A stretch of 64,000 bases of DNA from Nioella nitratireducens (GCF_001879715.1 NZ_MNBW01000004.1:1-64000); one strand, 5' to 3'. Shown: positions 55,511 to 64,000, counted from the first letter of the stretch. Notes: generated by a model not told the origin, from the letters alone. Made by a program: numbers and translations.

Positions 55511-57483
55511 TCCGCGGGCACTCCGTCTGTGCGGGTGGCCTGCTTGCGCGCGCCGGCGGCGACGCGATAGCGTCGGTCCGACAGCGACAACAGACCGCCA
55601 AGCGCCATGATGATCGCGCCGCCCCAGATCCAGTTGGCCCAAGGCTTGATATAGCTGCGCAGCGCAAAGCCACCCTGTTGCGGATCACCCAGCACAACGT
55701 AGATGTCACGGGTCAGCCCGCTGTCGATCCCGGCCTCGGTCGTGGGCATCCGCGCCACCGGGTAAAAGCGCCGCTCGGGATGCAGCGTCGAAACCGCGGC
55801 CCCGTCGCGCGCCACCTCGACCGTGCCCATGCGCGAGGCATAGTTCGGCCCCTGCACATCCTGCACGTTGGTCAGCGTCAGGGTGTAGGGTCCAAGCTCG
55901 AAGCTCTCGCCAATACGGGCGACCCGGATATCTTCCGAGGCGAAGGTGGTCAGGGCCGCGATTCCGAAGATGGTGAGGCCAAGCCCGGTATGGGCCACCG
56001 CCTTGCCCCAATCGGCCCTTGGCAATCGCCCAAGCCGGGCCAGACGGGCGCCAAGCGCGCCGCGACCGGTGCGCGACAACAGGTCCAGTCCCGCACTGAT
56101 CACCAGCCAGACCGCCAGCCCGATGAACAGCGGTCCGATGGCCGAATGACCGGTAAAGACCGCGTAGCACAGCAGCACAGCCGCCCCCGCCGGCACCAGC
56201 GCCGGGGCGACGACCCGCAGCGCGCGTCCCACACCGGCCCGTTTCCACGGCATCACCGCGCCAATCGGCAGCGCAACGGCAAGGACCAGCACGAACGGAA
56301 AGAACGCTGCATTGAAGAAGGGTGCGCCCACCGACAGCGTGCGGTCGAAGAAGATTTCGGCCAAGAGCGGCCAGAGCGTGCCGATGAAGACCACGAAGGC
56401 CGACACCGCCAGCAACAGGTTGTTCACCACCAGCGCGCTTTCACGGCTGACCAGCGAGAACACCCCCTTGGCCTGCATCGCGCCCGCGCGCAGCGCATAG
56501 AGCAGGAAGGCCCCCCCCATGAAGAAGGCGAGAATGAACAGGATGAAAACGCCCCGCTCGGGGTCGTTGGCGAAGGCATGGACGCTGGTGATCACGCCAG
56601 AGCGCACGATGAAGGTGCCAATGAGCGAAAAGCCGAAGGCGAGGATCGCCAAGAGAATTGTCCAGCTTTTCAGCGCCTCGCGCTTTTCAACCACGATGGC
56701 CGAATGCAGCAGCGCCGCCGAGATGAGCCACGGCATGAAGCTGGCGTTTTCGACCGGATCCCAGAACCAGAAACCGCCCCAGCCAAGCTCGTAATATGCC
56801 CACCAAGATCCAAGCGCGATCCCGATGGTCAGGAAAAGCCACGCCGCCAGCGTCCAAGGCCGCACCCACCGGGCCCAGGCCGCATCGACGCGGCCCTCAA
56901 GAAGCGCGGCGACGGCGAAGGAGAAGGTCATGCTCAGACCCACATAGCCGAGATAGAGGAAAGGCGGATGAAAGGCCAAACCGGGGTCTTGCAGCAGCGG
57001 GTTCAGGTCGCCCCCGTTCATCGGCGGATTTTCCAGCCGCAAGAAGGGGTTGGACGTGAACAGGATAAAGCCGAAGAAGGCCACGCCGATGGCACTTTGC
57101 ACGCCGAGCACACGGGCCTTGAGGCGCGGCGGCAGATTGCCTCCGAACCACGCGGCCATGGCGCCGAAGAGCGTCAGGATCAGCACCCACAAAAGCAGCG
57201 AGCCCTCGTGGTTCCCCCAGACACCGCTGATCTTGTAGAGCAGCGGCTTCAACGTGTGGGAATTGGCGGTAACCAGTGCCACCGAAAAATCGGAGGTCAC
57301 GAATGCGAAGGTGAGCGCCGCGAAACTGACGGCGGTCAACAGGAATTGGGCCGAGGCCGCGGGCACCGCGGCGGCCATCCATTCCGGCCAGCCGCGCGAG
57401 GCACCGACAAGCGGCACCACCATCTGGAAGATGGCAACGGCAAAGGCGAGGATGAGGGTGAAATGTCCAAGCTCTACGATCAT
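55507..57483 (-). CDS. ccmF: Cytochrome c heme lyase subunit CcmF
   Basis: A 658-residue polytopic membrane protein that attaches heme to apocytochromes. The WWD heme-handling motif is seen as GSWWAYYELGWGGFWFWDPVENASF. Also present are ISGVWGNHEGSLLLW near residue 85-99, His residues expected as heme ligands, and a large periplasmic domain near the C-terminus (SFELGPYTLTLTNVQDVQG). The ATG at 57483 gives a hydrophobic N-terminus, but no ribosome site is visible. ccmE, often next to it, is not in the window. Confidence 0.93.
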   Translation of the reverse strand: MIVELGHFTLILAFAVAIFQMVVPLVGASRGWPEWMAAAVPAASAQFLLTAVSFAALTFAFVTSDFSVALVTANSHTLKPLLYKISGVWGNHEGSLLLWVLILTLFGAMAAWFGGNLPPRLKARVLGVQSAIGVAFFGFILFTSNPFLRLENPPMNGGDLNPLLQDPGLAFHPPFLYLGYVGLSMTFSFAVAALLEGRVDAAWARWVRPWTLAAWLFLTIGIALGSWWAYYELGWGGFWFWDPVENASFMPWLISAALLHSAIVVEKREALKSWTILLAILAFGFSLIGTFIVRSGVITSVHAFANDPERGVFILFILAFFMGGAFLLYALRAGAMQAKGVFSLVSRESALVVNNLLLAVSAFVVFIGTLWPLLAEIFFDRTLSVGAPFFNAAFFPFVLVLAVALPIGAVMPWKRAGVGRALRVVAPALVPAGAAVLLCYAVFTGHSAIGPLFIGLAVWLVISAGLDLLSRTGRGALGARLARLGRLPRADWGKAVAHTGLGLTIFGIAALTTFASEDIRVARIGESFELGPYTLTLTNVQDVQGPNYASRMGTVEVARDGAAVSTLHPERRFYPVARMPTTEAGIDSGLTRDIYVVLGDPQQGGFALRSYIKPWANWIWGGAIIMALGGLLSLSDRRYRVAAGARKQATRTDGVPAE

Positions 57484-57595
57484 GAACGCGACGATAGTGC
57501 ACCGCGCAGCCGCCGCCAAGGGCGGGCGTCAACCGGTCGCAAAGCCGTGAAGATGCGCCGCGGCAAAGCCGCGCAGAAGCGCCCCCGATCCCCGC

Positions 57596-59182
57596 TTATC
57601 GCGCGCGAAACAGCCCCCCGAGGATGCCGCGCACCACCGCTCGTCCGGTCTGGGTGCCGATCTGGCGGGCAAAACTTTTGGCGAAGGCGGTTCCGACCGA
57701 GTCGCTGCGCCGCGACGACGCCCGGCGCGATGGCGCCGCGTCCTCGCCATCGTCGCGCACCCGAGAGGTCGACCGGCTGACCCGCGACCCGCTATAACGC
57801 CGCGCCGCACGGTATTCGCGGCCCGAGGGGCTGTCGTCGGCCTGTTCCGCCTGCTCGGCTTCCGCCGCCGCGCGGGCAGCACTGGCGGCGCGTTCGGCCA
57901 ACACTTCGTAGGCGCTTTCACGGTCGACCGCCGCCTCGTATTTGCCCGCGATGGGCGAGGCCGCGACCAGAATCGCGCGGTCGCCCTCGTCAATCGGGCC
58001 AAGCCGCGATGACGGCGGGCGGATCAGCGTGCGTTCCGCCATGCCGGGCACGCCCTTGGCCTCGAGAAACGAGGTCACGGCCTCGCCGACGCCCACCTCG
58101 CGGATCGCGTCCTCGGTTTCGAAACTGGGGTTGTCGCGGTAGTTCTCGGCGGCCTGTTTCAACTCGCGCCGGTCCTTGGCGGTATAGGCGCGCAGGCCGT
58201 GCTGCACACGGTTACCAAGCTGTCCGAGAATATCCTCGGGCACGTCAGCGGGGTTTTGCGTGACGAAATAGACGCCGACGCCCTTGGAGCGGATCAGCCG
58301 CGCCACCTGTTCGACCTTGTCCACCAAAGCCTTGGGCGCGTCGTCGAACAAGAGATGCGCCTCGTCGAAGAAGAACACCAGCTTGGGTTTGTCCGGGTCG
58401 CCGACCTCGGGCAATTCCTCGAACAATTCCGACAGAAGCCACAACAGGAAGGTGGCATAGAGGCGGGGACTGTCCATCAACTTGTCGGCGGCCAGAATGT
58501 TGATGCGGCCGCGGCCATCGAGATCGGTGCGCAGGATATCGGACAGGTCCAGCGCCGGTTCCCCGAACAACCTCTCACCGCCTTGCCCTTCCAGCACCAG
58601 CAGCCGCCGCTGGATCGCACCGATCGAGGCGGTCGAGACGTTTCCATAGCGCAAGGACAGTTCCTTGCGGTGCTCGCCCACCCAGACCAGCAGGGATTGC
58701 AGATCCTTGAGATCCAGCAGCGCCAGCCCCTGTTCATCGGCCACGCGGAACGCGATATTGAGGATGCCTTCTTGCGCCTCGCTGAGTTCCAGCAGGCGCG
58801 AGATCAAAAGCGGCCCCATGTCTGAAATCGTGGTGCGCACCGGATGCCCCTGCTCTGCGTAGAGATCCCAGAAGGTCACCGGAAAGGCGTTGTATCCGTA
58901 GTCGGCGAAGCCGATCTTGCCCGCGCGGTCCATGAAGGCATCATGCAGTTTGAAGGTCTCGCTGCCTGCCGCGCCAAGGCCCGACAGATCGCCCTTCACA
59001 TCCGACAGGAAGACCGGCACGCCCTGTGCCGAAAAGCTTTCAGCCAGAATTTGCAGCGTGACGGTCTTGCCGGTGCCGGTCGCCCCCGCGATCAGCCCGT
59101 GCCGGTTGGCGTATTTCAGCAAGAGAGTTTGCGGCGCCCCATAACCCTGCCCGCCGCCGCCCACGAATATTCCGTCGCTCAT
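57596..59182 (-). CDS. HerA-like ATPase, DUF853 (YjgR) family
   Basis: A 528-residue P-loop ATPase. Walker A is GATGTGKT (about 33-40), preceded by the Gly-rich [11 protein letters not shown] start; Walker B is [20 protein letters not shown], with a sensor segment [35 protein letters not shown] long charged low-complexity linker (about 425-500, Ala/Glu/Arg/Ser rich) precedes a small C-terminal helix. The family is related to HerA helicases, but its cellular role is unknown. The ATG at 59182 is the conserved start. Confidence 0.88.
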   Translation of the reverse strand: MSDGIFVGGGGQGYGAPQTLLLKYANRHGLIAGATGTGKTVTLQILAESFSAQGVPVFLSDVKGDLSGLGAAGSETFKLHDAFMDRAGKIGFADYGYNAFPVTFWDLYAEQGHPVRTTISDMGPLLISRLLELSEAQEGILNIAFRVADEQGLALLDLKDLQSLLVWVGEHRKELSLRYGNVSTASIGAIQRRLLVLEGQGGERLFGEPALDLSDILRTDLDGRGRINILAADKLMDSPRLYATFLLWLLSELFEELPEVGDPDKPKLVFFFDEAHLLFDDAPKALVDKVEQVARLIRSKGVGVYFVTQNPADVPEDILGQLGNRVQHGLRAYTAKDRRELKQAAENYRDNPSFETEDAIREVGVGEAVTSFLEAKGVPGMAERTLIRPPSSRLGPIDEGDRAILVAASPIAGKYEAAVDRESAYEVLAERAASAARAAAEAEQAEQADDSPSGREYRAARRYSGSRVSRSTSRVRDDGEDAAPSRRASSRRSDSVGTAFAKSFARQIGTQTGRAVVRGILGGLFRAR

Positions 59183-59238
59183 GACCTGTCCCGAAAATCG
59201 AATAATCCTCTCGGCACAATACATTCTTAACCATCCTG

Positions 59239-59339
59239 TGCCAGTCTCCAGACATGGCAGCCGGGTCTTTCGGCCCGGCGATCATGATCTTCCTCCCTGT
59301 TGACTGGCCGCGTCGGGCGATCCCCGACGCGGTTTTTTT
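59239..59339 (+). ncRNA. Candidate small RNA with anti-Shine-Dalgarno loop and strong terminator
   Basis: Three hairpins follow each other: TGCCAGTCT-CC-AGACATGGCA (59239-59259), GCCGGG-TCTTTCGG-CCCGGC (59260-59279) and a textbook terminator CCGCGTCGGG-CGATC-CCCGACGCGG with seven Ts (59308-59339). Between them the single-stranded TTCCTCCC (59290-59297) is complementary to ribosome-binding sites, as in CCUCC-motif sRNAs of Rhodobacter. No annotated plus-strand gene lies upstream to need this terminator. The promoter was not identified. A 50-codon ORF from 59254 runs through the terminator and is unlikely. Confidence 0.5.
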
Positions 59340-59402
59340 CAACCCTTGGGGGAAAGCGGGGATCAAACCGTTCAAATCAGCCACAAAACACGAAAAGCCC
59401 TG

Positions 59403-59508
59403 TTGACGGCTGCCCGCTCCTGCCCTAGCGTTCAGCCAGAAAGTCGGCCAGTCCGACAGGGAGAGAAAAAAGACATTGAAAAGGGCCCCATGCCGGGCCC
59501 TTTTCGTT
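59403..59508 (+). ncRNA. Second candidate short transcript ending in a terminator
   Basis: A possible promoter TTGACG (59403-59408) with CTAGCG 16 bases on (59425-59430) precedes GTCGG-CCAGT-CCGAC (59443-59457), an A-rich single strand (GGGAGAGAAAAAAG) and the terminator AAAAGGGCCC-CATGCC-GGGCCCTTTT (59479-59504). The transcript would be about 70-80 nt. It is the second half of a 467-bp gene-free gap between the HerA-like and IalB-like genes. It could instead be an attenuated leader of the IalB-like gene. Confidence 0.4.
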
Positions 59509-59649
59509 TGGCTCTCTTCCGGCCGTTTCGGCCATTTTCTGCCCGCCGCCCTGACTTGCGCCAAAAAATCTTCCTGACAGCGCCGCCCACCCGTGCTAGC
59601 CAACGGGCGAGTAAAATTCTTCTGCATGTTCAGAAAACGAGGCGCCTAG

Positions 59650-60300
59650 ATGAAGATCCTTCCCCTGTCCGCTGCCCTTTTGGCAACGACCCTTGCCCTG
59701 CCATTGGCCGCGCAAACCACCGATGCCCCCGCCGCAGGGGGTGGTGAAGCAGGCCTGTCGCTTGGTGCGCCCGAGGTCGGGTCGACCTATGTCAGCGACA
59801 CTTTTGGCGATTGGGAAATGCGCTGCATCGTCAGCCCCGAGGACCAGCCCGATCCCTGCCAGCTTTATCAATTGCTGACCGACGCGCAGGACAATCCGGT
59901 GGCCGAGTTCAACCTCTTCGGCATTCCCGAAGGCAACGGCGACCTGGCGGCAGGCGCGACCGTGGTGACGCCGCTGGATACGCTGCTGACAGGTCAGATG
60001 CGCATGGCGGTGGACAGCAACCCCGCCCGCGTCTACCCGTTCAGCTTTTGTCAGCAGATCGGCTGTTATGTCCGCCTCGGCCTGTCGAGCGACGACATTC
60101 AGACCTTCCGCGCCGGCAGCGAAGCCACCATCAGCATCGTGCCGCTTCAGGCCCCCGACCAGTCGGTCCCGCTGAGCCTGTCGCTGTCGGGCTTCACCGC
60201 CGGGTTTGAAGCGCTGCAAGCCTATAACGACGACGCCGTCGCACAGATGCGTGCCGCCGCCGAAGCGCAGGGTGCCACGGACGGTGCCGCATCCGAGTGA
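59650..60300 (+). CDS. Invasion-associated locus B (IalB)-family periplasmic protein
   Basis: A 216-residue secreted protein. The signal peptide is MKILPLSAALLATTLALPLAA; the IalB domain follows with SDTFGDWEMRCIV, DPCQLYQLL, CQQIGCYVRLGLSSDDIQTFRAG and PLSLSLSGFTAGFEAL. Four cysteines probably form two disulfides. IalB proteins are widespread in alphaproteobacteria, including free-living ones, and the exact role is unclear. The GAGG site lies ten bases before the ATG. A bidirectional terminator follows. Confidence 0.88.
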   Translation: MKILPLSAALLATTLALPLAAQTTDAPAAGGGEAGLSLGAPEVGSTYVSDTFGDWEMRCIVSPEDQPDPCQLYQLLTDAQDNPVAEFNLFGIPEGNGDLAAGATVVTPLDTLLTGQMRMAVDSNPARVYPFSFCQQIGCYVRLGLSSDDIQTFRAGSEATISIVPLQAPDQSVPLSLSLSGFTAGFEALQAYNDDAVAQMRAAAEAQGATDGAASE

Positions 60301-60318
60301 TCGCGTCGACCTGACAGC

Positions 60319-60352
60319 AAAACGCCCGCGCCGATCCGGTCGCGGGCGTTTT
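60319..60352. terminator. Bidirectional rho-independent terminator
   Basis: AAAACGCCCGCG (60319-60330) pairs perfectly with CGCGGGCGTTTT (60341-60352) around a ten-base loop, giving a GC stem with A and T runs on both sides. It separates the rightward IalB-like gene from the leftward ketoacyl synthase operon and can serve both. Confidence 0.85.
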
Positions 60353-60383
60353 CGTTTGCAACGGGTGACGACCGCACCGGGCC

Positions 60384-61595
60384 TCAGGTCGCCTTGCGCA
60401 GCGCCAGAACCGCGTTCAACCCACCGAAGGCAAAGGCGTTGGACAACACTGCGCCGACCTCGACCTCGCGGGCTTCGTTCGGCACCACGTCGAGCGCGCA
60501 TTCCGGGTCGGGCTCTTCGTAATTGATCGTCGGCGCGATAACCCCGTCGGTCAGGGCCATGATGCACGCCAAAAGCTCGACCGCGCCGGTCCCGCCGATC
60601 AGGTGACCATGCATCGACTTGGTCGAGGAAATCATCAGATCATCGGCGTGATGGCCGAACACGTCGGCCACCGCCGCGCATTCCACCTTGTCATTGGCCG
60701 CCGTGCCGGTGCCATGGGCGTTGATATAGCAGACCTCTTCGGGGGGCATCCGCGCATCAGTCAGCGCCCCGGCGATGGCCCGTGCCGCGCCCTGTTTCGA
60801 GGGCATGACAATATCCGAGGCGTCCGAAGTCATGGCGAAGCCCACCACTTCGGCCAATATCTCTGCCCCGCGTTTCCTGGCGTGCTCGTATTCCTCGAAG
60901 ACGAAGACCGCCGCGCCCTCGCCCTGCACCATGCCGTTGCGGGTGGCGCTGAACGGGCGGCAGCCATCCTTGGACATGACGCGCAGCCCTTCCCAGGCCT
61001 TCACGCCGCCAAAGCACAGCATGGACTCGGTCCCGCCGGTGACCATCACCTTGGCCATGCCGGACCGGATCATGTTGAAAGCCTGCCCCATGGCGTGGTT
61101 GGACGAGGCGCAGGCGGTGGCCACGGTGAAGCTTGGCCCCTTGAGGTTGAATTCCATGCTGACGTGGCTCGCGGCTGCGTTGTTCATCAGCTTGGGCACC
61201 ACGAAAGGATGGACGCGGTTCTTGCCCTCTTCGTAAACCGAGCGGTAATTTTCATCCAGGGTCTGCATTCCGCCGCCCGAGGTGCCGAGGACAACACCGG
61301 AATGCGCCGCCAGATCGCCATGAAATTCCAGACCCGCTTGTGCAATGGCCTGCCGGGCGGAAATCAGCGTGAACTGGGTGAACCGGTCATAGAGAGATAT
61401 CTGCTGTCGGTTGAACAGCGTCTCGGGATCGTAATCCTTGATCTGGCCGCCAATCTTGACGGCCAGCCTGTCGACATCCCGAATGTCGAGCTCTGCGATG
61501 CCGCAGCGCCCTTCGCGCATTGCCTCCTTGGTCGAGGCGACATCGGCCCCGAGCGCGTTGATGGTGCCCTGACCGGTGATGACGACACGTTTCAT
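60384..61595 (-). CDS. Beta-ketoacyl-ACP synthase (FabF-like) paired with a dedicated ACP
   Basis: A 403-residue thiolase-fold condensing enzyme. All catalytic residues are present: C162 in VATACASSNHAMG, the first His in INAHGTGTAANDK and the second in KSMHGHLIGGTGAVE. It starts with MKRVVITGQGTINALG and overlaps the ACP gene by ATGA (61592-61595). Because ACP and lpxD precede it, it likely extends a special acyl chain for lipid A or another envelope lipid rather than serving bulk fatty acid synthesis. That role is inferred. Confidence 0.9.
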   Translation of the reverse strand: MKRVVITGQGTINALGADVASTKEAMREGRCGIAELDIRDVDRLAVKIGGQIKDYDPETLFNRQQISLYDRFTQFTLISARQAIAQAGLEFHGDLAAHSGVVLGTSGGGMQTLDENYRSVYEEGKNRVHPFVVPKLMNNAAASHVSMEFNLKGPSFTVATACASSNHAMGQAFNMIRSGMAKVMVTGGTESMLCFGGVKAWEGLRVMSKDGCRPFSATRNGMVQGEGAAVFVFEEYEHARKRGAEILAEVVGFAMTSDASDIVMPSKQGAARAIAGALTDARMPPEEVCYINAHGTGTAANDKVECAAVADVFGHHADDLMISSTKSMHGHLIGGTGAVELLACIMALTDGVIAPTINYEEPDPECALDVVPNEAREVEVGAVLSNAFAFGGLNAVLALRKAT

Positions 61596-61852
61596 GTCTT
61601 CGAGGCCACCAGACCCTCGACCGCCTTGATGATCGCCGCGACATTTGAAATGTCGAAATCGCTGGCTTCGGGCTCGTTGGCGTTGAACGGCACCTGAATG
61701 TCGAAGGCTTCCTCGATGGCGAAGATGCTTTCCACCAGACCGAGCGAGTCGATCCCGAGGTCGTCGAGTGTGGCGTCGGGTTTCACGTCCTCAACGTCGA
61801 GAACGGCTTGTTCGGCGATGATCTCTCTGACTTTCTGCGCAACGTCGGCCAT
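61592..61852 (-). CDS. Acyl carrier protein (accessory)
   Basis: An 86-residue ACP. The phosphopantetheine serine is S36 in LGIDSLGLVESIFAIEE, differing from the housekeeping DSLDTVE motif. The C-terminal half (FNANEPEASDFDISNVAAIIKAVEGLV) is longer and more divergent than AcpP. Position between lpxD and a ketoacyl synthase suggests a dedicated carrier, like AcpXL for very-long-chain lipid A acyl groups. It could also serve another lipid. The start has GGATCGACAG, a weak site. Confidence 0.9.
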   Translation of the reverse strand: MADVAQKVREIIAEQAVLDVEDVKPDATLDDLGIDSLGLVESIFAIEEAFDIQVPFNANEPEASDFDISNVAAIIKAVEGLVASKT

Positions 61853-61888
61853 GGTCTGTCGATCCCTGAAATGATCCCTGCCCGCGAC

Positions 61889-62977
61889 TTAGCCGCTGCT
61901 GGACAGTTTTGAAACGGCTTTCTGTAAATCTGCGACGGTCTTGGCCAGCCGCGGCAGGCGGCGAAGCGCCTTGTAGCCTTCCACGTGGGTTTCCATCTTG
62001 ACCGCGGGATAGCCCATCACGGCACGGCCCGAGGGGACGTTGGACAGGATCTTGGTGCCGCCACCGGCCACCACGTCCGAGCCGACGGTGAGATTGTCGG
62101 CAACGCCGACCTGCCCGCCGAACACCACCCGGTCGCCAAGCGTGGTCGACCCCGCGATCCCCACGAGCGCCGCGAACAGGCAATGGTCGCCGGTCTGAAC
62201 GTTGTGGGCAAGGTGCACAAGGTTGTCGATCTTGCAGCCATTGCCCACCACCGTGTCGCGGATGGTGCCCTTGTCGATACAGGCGTTGCAGCCCATTTCC
62301 ACATCGTCGCCGATGCGCACAGCCCCCAGCGAATGGATGCGGGTCCAGCTTTGTTCCGCAGCGGTTGCCTGCCCCATCGTCTCGCGCACCTGTTCCACCG
62401 TGGATTTTTCGGGCGTCACGAAAGACATGCCGTCACCGCCCACAACTGCGCCGGGATGGGCGATAAAGCGATCTCCGATCCGCACGCGAGAGCCGATGCG
62501 CACCCCCTGCATCAAGAGCGCGTCATCGCCGATACGGGCATGTTCCGCGATCGAGGCATGGCTGGCGATGCGCGCCCGCGCGCCGATCACCGCACCGTGC
62601 CCCACAACGACGAAGGGGCCGATGGCGGCGCCGATACCGACGGTGGCGCTGTCGTCAATGATGGCGGTCGGGTGGATGCCGGGCGCGATTTCGGGGCCGG
62701 GGTCAAGCGAGGCGGTCAGCCCGGCCATGGCATAGCGCGGGCGGCCGACAACGATGGCGGCGTCCAGCCCGTAGGCTTGCCAGTCCATGTCCGGCCCCAG
62801 AACGGCGGCCTTGGCCTGCCCCTGCGCCAGACCTTCGGCATAGGCCGGGGCCATGGCAAGGGCGAGTTGGGCGGGACCGGCCCCCGAAGGTTCCGAAAGC
62901 CCCTCGATCTGGAGGTCGAGATTGCCGAAGGCCTTGGCATCAAGCGCCTCGGCAATCTCGCGGATGGTCAGTGCCAT
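61889..62977 (-). CDS. lpxD: UDP-3-O-(3-hydroxyacyl)glucosamine N-acyltransferase LpxD
   Basis: Adds the N-linked 3-hydroxyacyl chain in lipid A synthesis. The 362 residues have an N-terminal uridine-binding domain (1-100) and a left-handed beta-helix of hexapeptide repeats (ATVGIGAAIGPFVVVGHGAVIGARARI and on), with the catalytic His in NLVHLAHNVQTGDH and a C-terminal helix. Its acyl donor is a 3-hydroxyacyl-ACP, which makes the adjacent ACP and ketoacyl synthase functionally plausible partners. The ACP gene follows after 36 bases. Confidence 0.94.
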   Translation of the reverse strand: MALTIREIAEALDAKAFGNLDLQIEGLSEPSGAGPAQLALAMAPAYAEGLAQGQAKAAVLGPDMDWQAYGLDAAIVVGRPRYAMAGLTASLDPGPEIAPGIHPTAIIDDSATVGIGAAIGPFVVVGHGAVIGARARIASHASIAEHARIGDDALLMQGVRIGSRVRIGDRFIAHPGAVVGGDGMSFVTPEKSTVEQVRETMGQATAAEQSWTRIHSLGAVRIGDDVEMGCNACIDKGTIRDTVVGNGCKIDNLVHLAHNVQTGDHCLFAALVGIAGSTTLGDRVVFGGQVGVADNLTVGSDVVAGGGTKILSNVPSGRAVMGYPAVKMETHVEGYKALRRLPRLAKTVADLQKAVSKLSSSG

Positions 62978-63013
62978 GGTCGTGCTCCGCCGCTGAATGT
63001 TGCGGCTTGAGCT

Positions 63014-64000
63014 TTAGCTGTTGAAGGACGGAAGTTCCACCCCGGCCGCTTCCATCCCGCGCCAAAGATCGCTGTCGCGGCCGTAAATGTCGCGGCGGAA
63101 ATTCAAGTGCCCGTCCGGGGTAACAAACGCCGTCCAGTAGACGAGATGCACCGGGATTTGCGTGGCAAGGTTGACTTGCGTTTCCTGACCCGAGTTCAGG
63201 ATGCGGTTGAAATAGGACTCGGGGTTGGATTCCTGCCGCGCCAGCAGGAAATAGGCCAGTTCCAGCGGACGCTGGACCCGCACACAGCCATGGCTGAACG
63301 CCCGTGTCTCGCGCGCGAACAGGCTGCGCGAGGGGGTGTCATGCAGGTAGATGTTGTGCCTATTCGGGAACATGAACTTGACCCGGCCAAGCGCGTTGCC
63401 CGGCCCCGGCCCCTGACGCAGGTCGAAGGGGAAGGTCGAGGGCGTGAACTGGCTGAAGTCGAGGCCCTGTCGGCTGACCTGCTGGCCGTTTTGCAGAAGT
63501 TGCAGATGCCCGGCGGCCCCTGGGTTCGACTGCATCGCCGGCAGGTATTCGTTCACCGCGATCGAGCGCGGCACGTTCCAGCTCGGGTTGATGACCAGAT
63601 GTTCCATCACGTCCGAAAATTCGGGTGTGTGCTGGTTGGTTGGACGCGCGCCCACGACGACGCGGGTCGAGAAGGTCACCTCTTCATGGTCAATCACATA
63701 GGCGTGGTAGTCGGGAATGTTCACAAGGACATGGCGGTCGCCCCGATCAGGGTTTTCCCAGTTCAGCCACCGCTGGCGTTCCATCCCGAGGATGATTTCA
63801 CGCAGCCGCGTTTCCGGGCCGACATTGACCTCTTCGATGGTGCTTGGCCCGGCGACGCCATCGGCCAGCAAACCGTGATTGGTCTGGAAGCGCTGCACGG
63901 CGGCCTCCATATCGGCATCGAACACGGCGGTGGTCGAGCGGGACATGTAGCCCATTCGGATCAGGCGGTCGCGCAACTGCACCACGCCCGGCCCCCGGTC
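63014..64000 (-). CDS. L,D-transpeptidase with peptidoglycan-binding domain (truncated by window edge)
   Basis: The C-terminal 328 residues of a YkuD-fold enzyme; the frame stays open to the right edge, so the N-terminus is missing. A PG_binding_1 domain (VQLRDRLIRMGYM, ADMEAAVQRFQTNHGLLADGVAGPSTIEEVN) precedes the catalytic domain with HVLVNIPDYHAYVIDHEEVTFSTRVVVG in part and the active-site motif FSHGCVRVQ. The insertion between them resembles the YcbB/LdtD group, which makes 3-3 crosslinks. It lies 36 bases upstream of lpxD in the same direction. Confidence 0.88.
   Translation of the reverse strand, partial: DRGPGVVQLRDRLIRMGYMSRSTTAVFDADMEAAVQRFQTNHGLLADGVAGPSTIEEVNVGPETRLREIILGMERQRWLNWENPDRGDRHVLVNIPDYHAYVIDHEEVTFSTRVVVGARPTNQHTPEFSDVMEHLVINPSWNVPRSIAVNEYLPAMQSNPGAAGHLQLLQNGQQVSRQGLDFSQFTPSTFPFDLRQGPGPGNALGRVKFMFPNRHNIYLHDTPSRSLFARETRAFSHGCVRVQRPLELAYFLLARQESNPESYFNRILNSGQETQVNLATQIPVHLVYWTAFVTPDGHLNFRRDIYGRDSDLWRGMEAAGVELPSFNS

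Noticed and set aside
57550-57580. GCCGCGGCAAAGCCGCGC hairpin as a terminator for the HerA-like gene
   Set aside because: The stem is short and no T-tract follows on the minus strand, so support is too weak to list it.
54328-57780. Long plus-strand frames over ccmF, including one of over 800 codons
   Set aside because: They lie antisense to ccmF, which has the WWD motif. The Arg/Gln/Gly-rich translation has no signature.
59254-59406. A 50-codon ORF starting ATGGCAGCC in the HerA-IalB gap
   Set aside because: It runs through a strong terminator, has no ribosome site, and the region is better explained as structured RNA.
1-64000. tRNA, rRNA, CRISPR, IS element or integrase genes
   Set aside because: No cloverleaf-like TpsiC arm, rRNA-like stretch, regularly spaced spacer array, transposase or integrase motif was recognised. 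A tRNAscan or Infernal run would be decisive for RNAs.

Overview
The window looks like a chromosomal segment of a high-GC alphaproteobacterium, most probably a member of the Rhodobacteraceae/Roseobacter group. Indicators are a C4-pathway 5-aminolevulinate synthase, an IscR with a single cysteine, a Paracoccus-type sox locus with soxS-soxR divergent from soxVWXYZABCD, an IalB-family protein, a tetrameric sarcosine oxidase operon, a split set of ccm genes, and many ATGA start/stop overlaps. No rRNA, tRNA, CRISPR array, insertion sequence or prophage gene was recognised.

Region 1 (1-13455) is a hexuronate catabolic island. A divergent promoter at about 9895-9948 carries two copies of a palindrome (core CCGGTATACCGG) like the operators of UxuR/ExuR-type GntR repressors. 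Leftward runs one long operon: three Gfo/Idh/MocA oxidoreductases, an ABC sugar importer (binding protein, two permeases, ATPase), mannonate dehydratase UxuA and KDG kinase KdgK. Rightward run the FCD-type GntR regulator, uronate isomerase UxaC and a fructuronate reductase-like dehydrogenase. Together they cover import of a uronide and the isomerase-reductase-dehydratase-kinase route to KDPG.

Region 2 (13445-19452) is the most interesting. A flavin reductase, an aldo/keto reductase and an SsuD-like monooxygenase are translationally coupled, which matches SmoA-SmoB-SmoC of the oxidative sulfoquinovose (SQ) desulfurization pathway. They are followed by an alpha/beta hydrolase. Divergent from them are a GntR/UTRA regulator and a fourth Gfo/Idh/MocA protein. 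No GH31 sulfoquinovosidase is present, so the Gfo-like protein is a candidate NAD-dependent sulfoquinovosidase.

Region 3 (19519-32197) is a sulfur-oxidation (Sox) locus: soxV-W-X-Y-Z-A-B-C-D leftward, followed by a DUF302 protein, hemA and a Tat-exported metallo-beta-lactamase-fold protein, with soxS, soxR and a YeeE/SoxT thiosulfate transporter rightward. Two putative SoxR sites share the 9-mer CATTCAAAA. The adjacent SQ module would release sulfite.

Region 4 (32274-46325) is mostly housekeeping: iscR, small hydrolases, icd, an Lrp regulator, an Atm1-type exporter, a LysM protein, a LOG protein, a RarD-type permease, a GH114-like protein and sodB. Region 5 (46611-51858) is the sarcosine oxidase operon soxBDAG, whose symbols collide with the thiosulfate sox genes of region 3. 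Region 6 (52039-57483) holds ccmI, ruvX, a DUF1289 gene, an enoyl-CoA hydratase, ccmH and ccmF. Region 7 (57596-64000) has a HerA-like ATPase, a noncoding stretch with two hairpin/terminator units that may be small RNAs, an IalB-like protein, then a beta-ketoacyl-ACP synthase, an ACP, lpxD and a truncated L,D-transpeptidase.

Short inverted repeats built on GAAAATTCTTC lie in two intergenic gaps, an 11-bp tandem repeat lies upstream of sodB, and an 18-bp-periodic repeat lies downstream of the DUF1289 gene.
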